The notes beneath the pieces are model-generated. The model was given only the letters and a program-made list of their open reading frames with translations, was not told the DNA's origin and did no database searches. Shown here one piece after another: positions 10,831-21,012 of a stretch of DNA of 64,000 nucleotides. Every line of letters begins with the position of its first letter. Within the stretch, counting starts at the first letter, position 1. Origin of the DNA: Paramarasmius palmivorus (lineage: Eukaryota; Basidiomycota; Agaricomycetes; Agaricales; Marasmiaceae). Where the stretch lies: positions 558,001-622,000 of the forward strand of contig JAYKXP010000001.1 in assembly GCA_037176845.1 (NCBI GenBank), written 5' to 3'. The translations under genes were made by a program, and so were the position numbers.

Positions 10831-12343
10831 CTAGCGATATCCGATGTATGCTGAGGAATTCCGACGATTTCTGTGAGGGCCGGTGTCGTTCTGATGGCAT
10901 CTGACGATTTTCTTGCAGTGGAAGGCCTTCGCGCGCTCACTTGATTGCTACCGAACGATTTAGTTCGAGTTAAAGCTGGTCTGTGCACGTCATTACAGCA
11001 ACCTGTCGTAGTCTGACTTGGCACTCACCTTCTTTCTTCCCAACCACCATCTTCCCCGCCAACCCTCTGCCCACCAGGGCACTTTGTCCTTCTCTTGGTA
11101 TTTCCGACTCTTTCCTCGTAGATTTGATGCTGATTTGAAGACCTCAGAACAGGATCAAGGACAGTGACGTTGGAGTACATTGCCATGACAGCAATTGATC
11201 TCAGGTACGTAGCGTCACCTTATCTTAGATTCTTACTAACTGCCTTGTGGGTTTTGCAGGTGTGTTGTCGGTCGCGTCAGGATTGAACGCGAGATAGGTG
11301 CGTCACAAGGCTTTGACTACTTTCATAATCCTGACCGTGTTCATTGGAGCTACGGAATTGTGTAAGGTGGACTTGGGTTGGGCGAGGGGGTTCATTGAGA
11401 TTTGACTTCAAGAATAATGAATGTTATTTCGAGCCATAATTGAAAGATCAGATGCCAACATCTGTTGGATACCTCACATCGTCGAGTTGTAAGCTGTAAG
11501 GCCCTCAAGGTGCGGACCGACTTCATCAAACATGCCATGTTCCTTCCTTCCATCCTGGCGTGACGTTCCATCTCATAGGGCAAGGAAACAACCTGCGATG
11601 CCAAGTCATCCTTCTGTCCTACACCCTTGTTGAATTGTGGATATGATGGTTGAATTATGACTGATTTCTTGGTGTACGAGATACAGGTCTACCATCTACC
11701 AGCGTCTACCGCTCTTCCTACTACACGAACTCGTTCCTGTCGGAGGTTAACGCCGACCCATTCCAGACTAGTCCAAGTAGAATGAGAGGTCCACAATCTA
11801 GAGGTGGCAGTTTGGTTATAGCAGAGGCAGTGGGGTGTGCGGTAGGCGAAGATTCAGACATGATAGTACTGGTTCAACAGGACTGAGTCTACAGCGAAAA
11901 AATGGGACGGCGCTTTCACCCTGACCACCATCATCAATGCCCCGACATCACATTCCGCAAAAAGTTCGCGAATCCACGACCCTTCCTTGCCCGTTGCGCA
12001 TTACCAAAACATCCACAACGTCGTATGTGTGGATATGAGAGAGGCTCATATTCTACCCAATCATATTCACTGGTGGTCTGTAAGACATTATCGATAATCC
12101 TCGGATTCTGTACTGAAATACGCATTCTCTCTCACTTGATAGACTTCAACCATTGCGGAGAAATATATTTGCCATAGTCATCGAGAATACAGATTGTTAT
12201 GCTTCAGCCTTCAAGACCACCGAGGTATGACTACAAAGAAACTACAAAGTTTGCGATATTGACCAATATTTCAGGTGTTTGCTGGAAACGAAACGCCCGG
12301 CGCGTCTGAATTCCTGGCGGCGAGGTGCTTTTCGCCGGATTTT
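10831..12343. other. No supported gene
   Basis: Several splice-like GT..AG intervals occur on the plus strand (for example around 11200-11380), but no connected frame gives a recognisable protein. It may be a decayed gene or a non-coding transcript. Confidence 0.35.
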
Positions 12344-13905
12344 TTACACCACTGGTTCATCCTTCCATCCAATGTTAGCGTCGTCTACGGGGAAAGCTCG
12401 CCTCTAGGGTGTGAACCACCGTGTCAGTTTAACCATTTTCTTGGGCTATATAAGACTGAACTTACCACAGGCTCGTCCTTCCAACCAATGTTGGCGTCGT
12501 CGACATCCAGTGCACGCTTCTACGATAGACATCGTGTTAGCTGTCATCAATGACATTCAAGACCAGACCTACCACTGGTTCGTCCTTCCAGCCAATGTTG
12601 GCATCGTCAACGTCCACGGCCCGTCTCTGTTTGTGTAATGAGCACAGGCTTCTCAGACCGGACCGGGACATACCGTTGGCTCATCCTTCCATCCAATGTT
12701 AGCCTCGTCGACGGGGAGTGCACGTTTCTGCGTTTGCTTTTAGTCTTCGCTCTTGTGTCTCAGGAACTTTCACATACCACTGGCTCATCCTTCCACCCGA
12801 TGTTGGCGTCGTCGACGGGGAAGGCACGCTTCTACAGATATTCTCAGTGTGGTTCATGACATGAGAAATGTTACTAACCACAGGCTCATCTTTCCAACCA
12901 ATGTTGGCATCATCCACCGGGAAGGCGCGTTTCTAGTATCGTCGTCATGACCAAGATCAATGATGATGAGCAGGTTTCAACATACCACGGGTTCGTCTTT
13001 CCAGCCAATATTTGCATCATCAACGTCCAATGCTCGCCTCTGTTCGAGTAACGAGTTGATCTCATTAGGGCAAACAATGCTGGATCAAACACCTACCACA
13101 GGCTCATCCTTCCAGCCAATGTTGGCATCATCTACAGGAAAGGCACGTTTCTGGGGACCGTCGTCAATGCAAGCCAGGGTAGGCGAATTCGGACATACCA
13201 CGGGCTCGTCTTTCCAGCCAATATTTGCATCGTCGACATCCAATGCTCGCCTCTGCAGGTCGTGAATACGTGTTTGTCACGGGATGCAACGTGCTGAACG
13301 CATACCACAGGCTCATCCTTCCACCCAATGTTGGCATCATCAACTGGGAATGCACGCTTCTGTTGTCATTGTCAGCGATGATTGGTACCCACCATCATTG
13401 TGCATGCATACCACGGGCTCATCTTTCCAGCCGATGTTGGCATCATCAACTGGGAATACGCGCTTCTGTTGTCTGTGTTAGCACACGTTCTGTTTACCAG
13501 GCTTCAACGTACTACGGGCTCGTCCTTCCAGCCGATGTTTGCATCGTCAACAGGGAATGCACGCTTCTACCGGTGTCATCAGTATACCAGATGCGATACG
13601 CAACGAACCCTACATACTACAGGTTCGTCCTTCCATCCAATGTTCGCATCGTCGACCTCTAATGCACGTTTCTTCATCTGGCATTAGTACATGGTCTGGT
13701 GGTGAACGAGGACATTTAAACGTACAACTGGTTCATCTTTCCAACCGATGTTGGCGTCGTCGACTGCTAAACCTCGCTGTGGTCCAGTCAGTGCCATTCA
13801 TCTGATAAATGGTGTACATCCACTTACGGCTTCCCTTGTAGGGGCGCCAGACACACAGATGGCCAAAGCCAAAGTGAGCAATGCTAGGAGATTGAACTTG
13901 AACAT
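12344..13905 (-). CDS. Secreted Kex2-processed repeat peptide precursor, 14 repeats in 14 micro-exons (dikaritin/RiPP-like)
   Basis: Exon 1 (13828-13905) encodes a signal peptide, MFKFNLLALLTLALAICVSG, followed by APTREA. Then come 14 exons, each holding one repeat with consensus KRAFPVDDANIGWKDEPV. They lie at 13726-13776, 13618-13671, 13513-13566, 13412-13465, 13306-13359, 13199-13252, 13097-13150, 12986-13039, 12879-12932, 12778-12831, 12674-12727, 12573-12626, 12466-12519 and 12344-12403 (the last includes the stop). All internal exons are exactly 54 nt and phase 0; the first repeat exon is 51 nt. Introns are 47-62 nt. The total is 278 residues. Every repeat after the first opens with KR or RR, so cleavage by the Golgi protease Kex2 and trimming would give 16-residue peptides. 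The repeats contain Trp but no Cys or Tyr. Divergent UstYa-type genes nearby suggest oxidative modification. This reading is from the sequence; processing is inferred. Confidence 0.9.
12350..13776 (-). repeat. Exon-intron tandem array, 14 units with a period of about 101-116 bp
   Basis: Regularly spaced, highly similar 54-bp blocks separated by dissimilar 47-62-bp stretches. The block centre (reverse complement of 'tccttccagccaatgttggcatc') encodes NIGWKDE. The spacers begin with GT and end with AG when read on the minus strand, so they are introns. Blocks at 13199 and 12986 are almost identical to each other and differ from their neighbours (RRALDV type), which suggests duplication of a two-exon unit. 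Confidence 0.9.
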
Positions 13906-13957
13906 GTCGAGGATACAAAGAAGAGGATGATGTTCTGAAAGGCCAACTGTAAGCGGC

Positions 13958-13965
13958 CTTTTATA
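13958..13965 (-). promoter_or_regulatory. TATA box of the peptide precursor gene
   Basis: TATAAAAG on the minus strand, about 53 nt upstream of the precursor start codon at 13905, inside the 546-bp region shared with the divergent UstYa-type gene. Confidence 0.55.
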
Positions 13966-14451
13966 CAACAACAGCTCCCCAACTTACTTGTTGTGGGTAG
14001 TAATGCACCATATGGTCCATGAGGCCTTTTGCGAATGACTTTACAAGAATGGTGTGAAAGTTTGGTCGCCATACTGAATAGGGCGAATCGTGCTCCTCGA
14101 TTTACGGGGCGTAACGGGCATTCAGAGTAGCGAGAAGCCTGTAGTCTCGCTAGAACCCCGGGGTCACCGGGCGCGCGGAAAGCGGTTCGAAAGGCCACAA
14201 TGTGGCTCTGGATTACTGAGTACAACACGATAAGAAGTTGGATCACGAATTGATACTAATCCTACTATTCATCCAGGAATAAACCTAATAGTTCGGGGCA
14301 CAACATCATTCAAGTTATTTGATACCTCCGAGACTGGCCAGGTGAGCCTCTATCCGGGGAATAGGGCTTGTATTCGCTTATGATTCAGACTCATAGGTAG
14401 TCAAGCTTTCTTCAAAGCATACCGTCCTTTCCCCAGAAACACCCCAGCGAA

Positions 14452-15466
14452 ATGCAACCCGAAGAACGTCGTCTTCTTGTCCCCAGCGAAGGAGAGGATG
14501 TGGAAGGTCCTGAGCCTGCCATCAAGCATCGCACTAGTGGCGTCACGAAGTATGCACCGTCGTACAGGAGCCTATGGGTCCTAGTCGTCCTGCAGTCTGC
14601 GCTACTTCTGGCTTGCTTCACAGCTATTGCGATTTTGCTCAGGCGCGATCATGGTAGCCATTGTTCTTCCCGTGTTCTATACTGTAAGTGCTCAGTCCTG
14701 CAAACTTTTTACTTTGCACTCACACAGACAATTGTACAGCTCCTGCTCTCGATGCCGTTGAACCTCAGATCAAGGTCTTCAACGTAGGCTTTGAAGGAGA
14801 TCTGTCCCCCTACCAAATTCCGTCATCTCCTGAGCTTGACCGAGCATGGGACGACTTGTACCAATGTAGGTGTCATGAATACATTGCGAGCACTGCAACT
14901 CACGAAGGAAATGGACTACAGTCGGTATTTCTCGAATCACGAAGGAGGAAGCTACTCAATTGCCTAACAAGACGCAACCCATCCCCGGTGACGAAGATCA
15001 CTATATTGCTGAACTAGACGTCTTCCATAACCTACATTGTTTGGTAAGGCTGATGCTATGTGATGATTGCCTAGCCGGCTCATCCTTCTGCTAGAACATG
15101 GTACGAAAAGCTCTTGATCCGGTCTACTATTCGAATTGGAACATCACCGAGAACGCAAAGGCCGCTCAGCATGTCAGTCACTGCGTCGACTGGATACGCC
15201 AGTCTATTATGTGCCATGCAGATACCAGCGTTATTGTGTACGTTTCTTATTCTTGCTATCTAAGGTCCGTATTGATTTGATACAGGTGGCAATGGGAAGA
15301 CTGGGCCAACGAAACCCTCGTAAGGGGTAAAGTTGCGCACACTTGTCGCAATTTCGAAAAGATTCAGGATTGGGCAAAAGAACATCAGATTCTCGATAAA
15401 TTTGACGGTAGCGTTCATCTGACAGATGATATTACAATTCCTGTGCTACAGTCCGGTGATCTGTAA
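14452..15466 (+). CDS. UstYa-type (DUF3328) oxidase, copy 1
   Basis: Five exons: 14452-14683, 14728-14865, 14922-15043, 15095-15237 and 15286-15466. The N-terminus is cytosolic and polar (MQPEERRLLVPSEGED), followed by one membrane helix (LWVLVVLQSALLLACFTAIA). The luminal part has the family landmarks: LDRAWDDLYQFGISRITKEE, LPNKTQPIPGDEDHYIAEL, then both signature motifs HNLHC (split from NM by an intron) and HCVDWIRQSIMC, and finally VWQWEDWA and HTCRNF. UstYa-family proteins act on ribosomal peptide precursors in ascomycete ustiloxin, asperipin and phomopsin pathways, making side-chain macrocycles. A similar role on the divergent repeat precursor is inferred. The frame is intact throughout. 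Confidence 0.88.
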
Positions 15467-16163
15467 AGCAATCAATGTATGTACAATGTTGTAAAGTTCA
15501 CCGGAGAAAGTGCTGAATATCCCCCGAGTCGTATCAGCATGTTAGGTGCTAAGTCCTATGATGATTTGTGAGCAGACGTCTCTAGAACGGACTGTTTTCG
15601 TAACGCTCAACTGCTGTAGAACCGATGTAAAACTCACTTGTTGCTGGTTCCTGAACGTGTTGAATATCGATGTTTACCATTGCCACCGCGGGAGAAGAGC
15701 TAGAATTTGAAATCGCTAATCAGCCTCTTTGATAGCGATCGCTTCTATCCCTTCTACAATTTACGTGGATGGTTCTCAAGTGTTCTTGACCCTCGATGCG
15801 CTCAATCAAAAAGGTTTAAATTTAGACCATGAAAACCTCACAGGCAGCTCCTCAACGCCGGTGAGTCTGATTATTGTTGCTTGATAGGTACTTTTTACGA
15901 ACCCGTCCTTGCTTCTAGCATGTGGATACACCTCAAAGCCATTCAGTGAAACCGCATATCAAGAGCCGGAGCTGGTCACACTACACTAGCTGCTCCATTC
16001 GCAAAAGATGTACGCCTGTTGAGAATCCCGCATTGGCCGACATCGACCATACCTCAGATTGTTCCATTGCAATTTGATAGGAGCATCACGTATAGCTTCT
16101 CTTCATGGGATATTATAATTACCGGTACCCTCAGACCTCAGGCTTCAGTTCTGAAGCCCAACC
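15467..16163. other. Intergenic region between the two UstYa-type genes; no gene seen
   Basis: Only short interrupted frames are present. It presumably contains the promoter of the second UstYa-type gene. Confidence 0.5.
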
Positions 16164-17134
16164 ATGTTCCGAAACTTGAACTCAACCTACAATCGTCTTT
16201 CTTCCAGCCCTGATTACGACGAAGAGGACCCCTTGGATGTAAAGAGCACATCCAAGCGGTCGTGGTGTTCACCTCGATTACTTTTACTAATCGTTCTGGT
16301 CGAATCAATCGTCCTAGTATGGGCTCTGTTGGGTCCCCCACACCCCCCTCTTAGGTGTCCTTCGGAGTCCACGCTTTTTTGTGCGTATATCAAGATCGGG
16401 TATTGATTTTTTGTTGATTCTCCACTAGCCCCAGCAAACGAAGCTGTCGAATATCACGTTAGGACGTTCACCTACGATCCTAAATTTCATCTACCTCCGT
16501 CAGACGAACTAGACGCCTATTGGCAGGAGTTATACAGCGGTATGTTGTTCCATTCCTGAGTCGAATGCTTTCCCTCACTTGAATTACAGTGGGCGTATCC
16601 AGGATACCCAAGAACCAGGCGGCCCTCCTGCCTAACAGGTCTGTGCCTATTCCCGGTGGATGAGGGTCACTACATCATCGAGCTCGATGTCTTCCACAAT
16701 TTGCATTGTCTGGTTAGTTGCTAGACGGAGCATCCCTGGTGCTGGGACTAATCGCATTCTGCAGAACATGATACGCCAGGCACTCCATTCAGATTACTAC
16801 GCTGACATGGCGATGAACGTAGATGACAACACAGGCCATGTAGACCACTGTGTCGATTGGATCAGACAGGCCCTCATGTGTGCAGGTGATACAAGTGCCA
16901 TTGTGTGGGTATTCAACTTCGTCCGCATATCTGTAAAGAGCAACACTGAATACTAGCCTCATCAGATGGGGATGGGAAGAGAAAGAACAGAAGAACAAGT
17001 TCCGCAAAGAGATTGCGCACACATGTCGGGATTTTGGGAGAATTCGTGAATGGGCAGTGAAACATCGATTAACCAACTATGATGCCTCAATCCGAACGGA
17101 TGACGATGGTATTGTCATTCCTATCATCCATTAA
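16164..17134 (+). CDS. UstYa-type (DUF3328) oxidase, copy 2, with an apparent frame break
   Basis: Same exon plan as copy 1: 16164-16380, 16429-16539, 16590-16712, 16765-16904 and 16966-17134. It has a short polar N-terminus, a membrane helix (LLLLIVLVESIVLVWALLG), then DELDAYWQELYS, VGVSRIPKNQAALLPNRSVPIPG, HNLHC, NMIRQALHSDYY, HCVDWIRQALMC, VWGWEEKEQ and HTCRDF. In exon 3 the expected PIPGDEGHYI is reached only by ignoring one extra G at about 16658-16659. As written, the frame hits TGA at 16660-16662, before both signature motifs. Either the gene is inactivated or the base is an error. Downstream exons look fully conserved, which favours an error or a very recent break. Confidence 0.8.
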
Positions 17135-18677
17135 TATTCATGTACCGCATTTCATTAGTTAATCCAAGCTCCTGGTCTGCTCGCACTAGATTACATCGTG
17201 GTTTCCGATACAGGTGTACGCTCACGAGATTCCAGCGTGTGCCTTGTTCATTTAACTTCATTTAGCAGGTGATTAACTTACGAAAGTCTCTGTCGTCTTC
17301 AGCTTGTATCGGAGAGCGATTACTAGTAAAGGGAATGAGAGTCCGATTTGAAGAGAACCGGCTTGGGTTGGGCTCGATCTGGAAGGTCTCGTTCGCCCGC
17401 CTGAGCGCCGAGTTCTCGTCAGATGAGCAAGATTGGTACGTACTTCACACCGTGACTGTATCGCCCTCATTCGCCACGCGTGTAGAAAATCTTAGCCAGA
17501 CTACTCTGCTTGATATTCGGATTCATGCTAGCATTCCTATCCGCCTCGCATATTGAGAACGCTATCTTGAAGAATGAAGAGTGCTTCGGCGGGTGGGTAA
17601 GAAAGTAAGTTGTTGGGAGAATGGAGGAAGGTTAAACGTTGATGGCAGGAGCTGTCAGGGCTCCGACGAGTTGCCCGTGTTGTCATGCACTCGGGCCCGT
17701 TGTACCTAACACCACTGTGTCCTCCTGGACATCCAGCATCCATGATCCATTTCCACGGTACTGGCAGAACCAAGGCAGGAGTACCGACGGATACTATTTC
17801 TGTAGAGGTTATCAGGCATTCTACCTAAACTCCTCATAATACATGCCGAATGGAACGGACAGTTCAAAGGTTTTGAAGGGCCATCCGCAACGGGCTCAAG
17901 CACCTGCCTTTCAGAAAGGATGAGGGATTTCGCTTGAAAGTTTTACAGTTGGTGAGATGTTTGAACGTTTGACTGATTGACCTTTGCATTTAGTAAAGCA
18001 CCACCAACACGTTTATTGACAGATCTTTGTCGCAATGACCCCACCAGGATGATGAAGCTTTTTCACTCGAAATCACTCAGCTTGTACAGTGGCGGAACGC
18101 AGGGAATGCGTATACGACAAGAAGTCCCGATAAACCTGAGTTGGTTAGGATGCAGTACCCTCGAAGGGAAGCTCTGGGCCTGGCGTATTTATGTCGGAAA
18201 TCTTCACAAACCGTCAAAGGCGCTGCGCTTGGAGATATCCACCAATGGAGTTGATTGAGGTATGTCGGAGCTCGCTTTGGGGAGGAAATGCTAATCTGAT
18301 CCTCGGATATGAACGAAAATCTGTAGTCAACAGTCCCGCGATGCAAATACGATATGCACAAGATACACACTATGCTTGAAACCTGTCTGGTCGATTCTCA
18401 AGAGTATGTGGTTGACGAAAAGACTTCCCAATATGCATATTGCTACGACGCACTAGCATACTACCTCTCGAGCCATTATTTTACACCCTGTTATCGTGCC
18501 AATCCCGCGGAGCTATCACCTGCTGGTCATCCCGATATCATACGTTTCATTCCATATCTGGGGCTTCGGTTCCAGTGGAATCTCATAACTTCCCTCTATG
18601 TCGCCCAAAAACCAAAGACTCCGCGGACTTCCCTTTTTTCCTTCTTTCCTTGTGTCGTGGGGTACCGGCTGCAAAAC
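17135..18677. other. No supported gene
   Basis: Small frames on both strands (for example 17269-17556 and 18354-18677) lack motifs. The frame at 18354 only runs into the start of the F-box gene. Further cluster genes such as a peptidase or methyltransferase are not seen here. Confidence 0.45.
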
Positions 18678-20040
18678 ATGTCCACGACAGCGCCAGCGCT
18701 GCCTGCATTCACAGGGTTCGCACACTCTGACTTCCCACCGACAGTCCTTTCTGCCATACTCGCGTATACCGTCCAAAGGAAACGTCTTCGATTTGCGCAC
18801 CTGCGAAGCCTCATTCTCAGAGGCCTACAGGGTAAGCCAAGTGTGCAGACGATGGCGAGACGTTGCTCTGGCTACACCCGAAATATGGGCCACCATTTCG
18901 ATCCACTCAGTGGATGGTGAGTGGCGCTCTGGAGTCTTGAAGCACCTCAAGGCGCATATCGATCGTTCCAACGGTGTGTTGTTAAATGTCGATGTCGAGA
19001 CGGACGAAATATCGAACGATCAGTTTTTTCTTGCGCCATTTCGGAATATGCTGAGCCGATTGGGATCCCTGCACCTTCATACAGGAAAGCAGAGCGCTGA
19101 TACGGACTGCATCGTCAGCAAATATCTTCGCATTGCTCCCAAGGTTCGGATTGTGACGCCAGATCACTGTATAGAGGTCAAAACGAACGACCAAAGGCAG
19201 ATGTTCTCGGTTACTTTTCTTCCAACCTTATTTTACACCACTCCTTCTCAGCTCGCAAAGGCTCCACTCCTGGCTTCTAGGGCGCACATAACCCATCTCC
19301 ATATTAAATGTAACTGGCAAACAGCATTTATTCTACTCGGAGATTGCCCGAATATATTTTTGGCGCACTTTATTATTCCACCTTATGGCTTCGCAGAAGC
19401 GCCGTCATCCACAAAGCTGTATTGGGCGACGGTCAATCATCTCATAATTCCTTCGCTCAGGCACCTCACCATCCAAGTCCTCCATGCCTTTCTCCCCGGC
19501 CACGATTATCCATTCCCATCCGTCACCACTCTCCTCGACGCATTGAGCACACCCTCTCTGGCATCGTTCTCGCTGATCTCTGATGCCAATCAAAACCCGC
19601 ACTCCATCTATCCTCCTCCGAATGCACAGTTTCTTGAAGCTCTGCCGAGTTTCCTGTACCGGTCTTCTCCTCGCATACAACGTGCATGTATCGAGGGCGT
19701 TCCCATATCAGGATTCGAGATCGTACTCGTAATAAAAGCCATGCAATGGCTAACGGAATTGAAGCTGAGGGAGGCGAAGGGACGTACCAACAAGCTAGTA
19801 ACAACAGCTTTTCTGGGTTTGTTGGCTAGTCCCGCATTACCTTATAATGGTGCGGTACAACTTTTGATCGAGTTAGAGCTTGCGTCATACTGATGATATT
19901 CAGTACTAGTGCCTCGACTCAAACACCTTCATCTAGAGGTGAATGATGATGGATGGGATAGTGGTGCCCTTGAGGATATGTTGGAAGTGAGGTTCAAGCG
20001 GGGGCTCAGGTCGAGCGTTGTCGGGATAACGCCTGGGTAG
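18678..20040 (+). CDS. F-box protein (Agaricomycete type), frame broken inside the F-box
   Basis: The start at ATG 18678 gives MSTTAPALPAFTGF, then the F-box opening FPPTVLSAILAYTV. The continuation (KGNVFDLRTCEASFSEAYRV, then SQVCRRWRDVALATPEIWATI) is in another frame, and the change falls near 18771-18780. The rest is a leucine-rich-like C-terminal region (SLHLHTGKQ, ITHLHIKCNW, LRHLTIQVLHAFLPG, LTELKLREA). An intron at 19850-19903 joins LPYN to VLVPRLKHLHLEVNDDGWD; the stop is TAG 20038-20040. F-box proteins are substrate adaptors of SCF ubiquitin ligases. The target is unknown, and this family is large and fast-evolving in mushrooms. The single frame change suggests a pseudogene or a consensus error. 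Confidence 0.7.
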
Positions 20041-21012
20041 AAGGATGGGAGTTAAGATTGGATATAGAGCGTATGAAGCATTAAAAAAGGAAGGGCTTGT
20101 ACTTCGTCTCGTGAAGAGGAGCCTCAATAGCGAGGAAGAGTGTATCCTGATGGGCTACGCTGATTGATGAACAGTGGACGTTCAAAACGAAGCTCGGCTT
20201 CGGCGGTTTAGCTAGCTTTGCATGACGACTTTTACCGATACGCTTTTATAACTCATGGATTATGTACAATAGTTTACACTTCATGGACACCTCAATAAGT
20301 ACGTATCTGTACGCCAAGCAACAACTTGCCCTTAGCGCCAGTGGCACTGATGATTTACGTCTATCTATCTATCTATCTCCCTATGGTATGTGCCAGCCGC
20401 CGGACCGGCTCTAATTTCGACGTCCATACAATTGTACATTACACCCAAGTCACCTTGTTTCTTGCCCTGATCCCTGGTTCGGTATTCAAGCTCCAAGAAC
20501 GCCACAAACACGGTACGCGGTACTATGTGGTCACGATTGTAAGAATTTGGGTCGTATGATGCACTAGCCGCGTTTTTTGCGTTTTAGGTAACGATTCTTT
20601 TTTCTTCTTTTCACTCAGTTTTCACCTTCTCTAGGGAGTAGCAACACCTATGTTGTCATGGACGGTAGTTTCAATGATGAAGTCATTGCCCGTTATAATG
20701 ATAATCAGACACGCAAGCGACATCGGAAATCATTGGCACGGGAGGGAGGGAGTTGCGCCCAACTCTGAACGCTGCGATTATATATGTTGGGCATGATTGA
20801 TAAGTAGCGAGACACAGCAACCTGCATACATGGTGCGTGGAACAATGACTTGTGTGTGCACGTCCGACTTACCACTCAATAGTAGCATTCCACGACACAC
20901 CGTCACGTTCGAAGCTTTGGGTGTTGTTCGCCCAGAGGGTCAGGCGTGTGGGCCCCTTCATATATCCCAAGCCTGTTCGAATTGTCTAGTTGCAAGCAAC
21001 ACCGCGTTGTAG
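20041..21012. other. Intergenic; contains a (CTAT)n microsatellite
   Basis: No gene is seen. A perfect short CTAT tandem repeat lies at 20361-20378. Confidence 0.6.
20361..20378. repeat. Microsatellite (CTAT)4
   Basis: Four full CTAT units plus CT in a row. Confidence 0.9.

Noticed and set aside
12350..13776. Regular repeat/spacer array resembling CRISPR
   Set aside because: Repeats are 54 bp and coding, spacers start with GT and end with AG on the minus strand, and the genome is fungal; it is an exon-intron array.
12275..13918. Overlapping plus-strand frames of 60-145 codons across the array
   Set aside because: They are antisense readings of the repeat exons and run through introns; the minus-strand model gives a signal peptide and in-frame repeats.
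18354..18920. 188-codon plus-strand frame
   Set aside because: The upstream part has no similarity to anything recognised. Only the part from ATG 18678 (the F-box opening) is convincing, and it leaves that frame near 18775.
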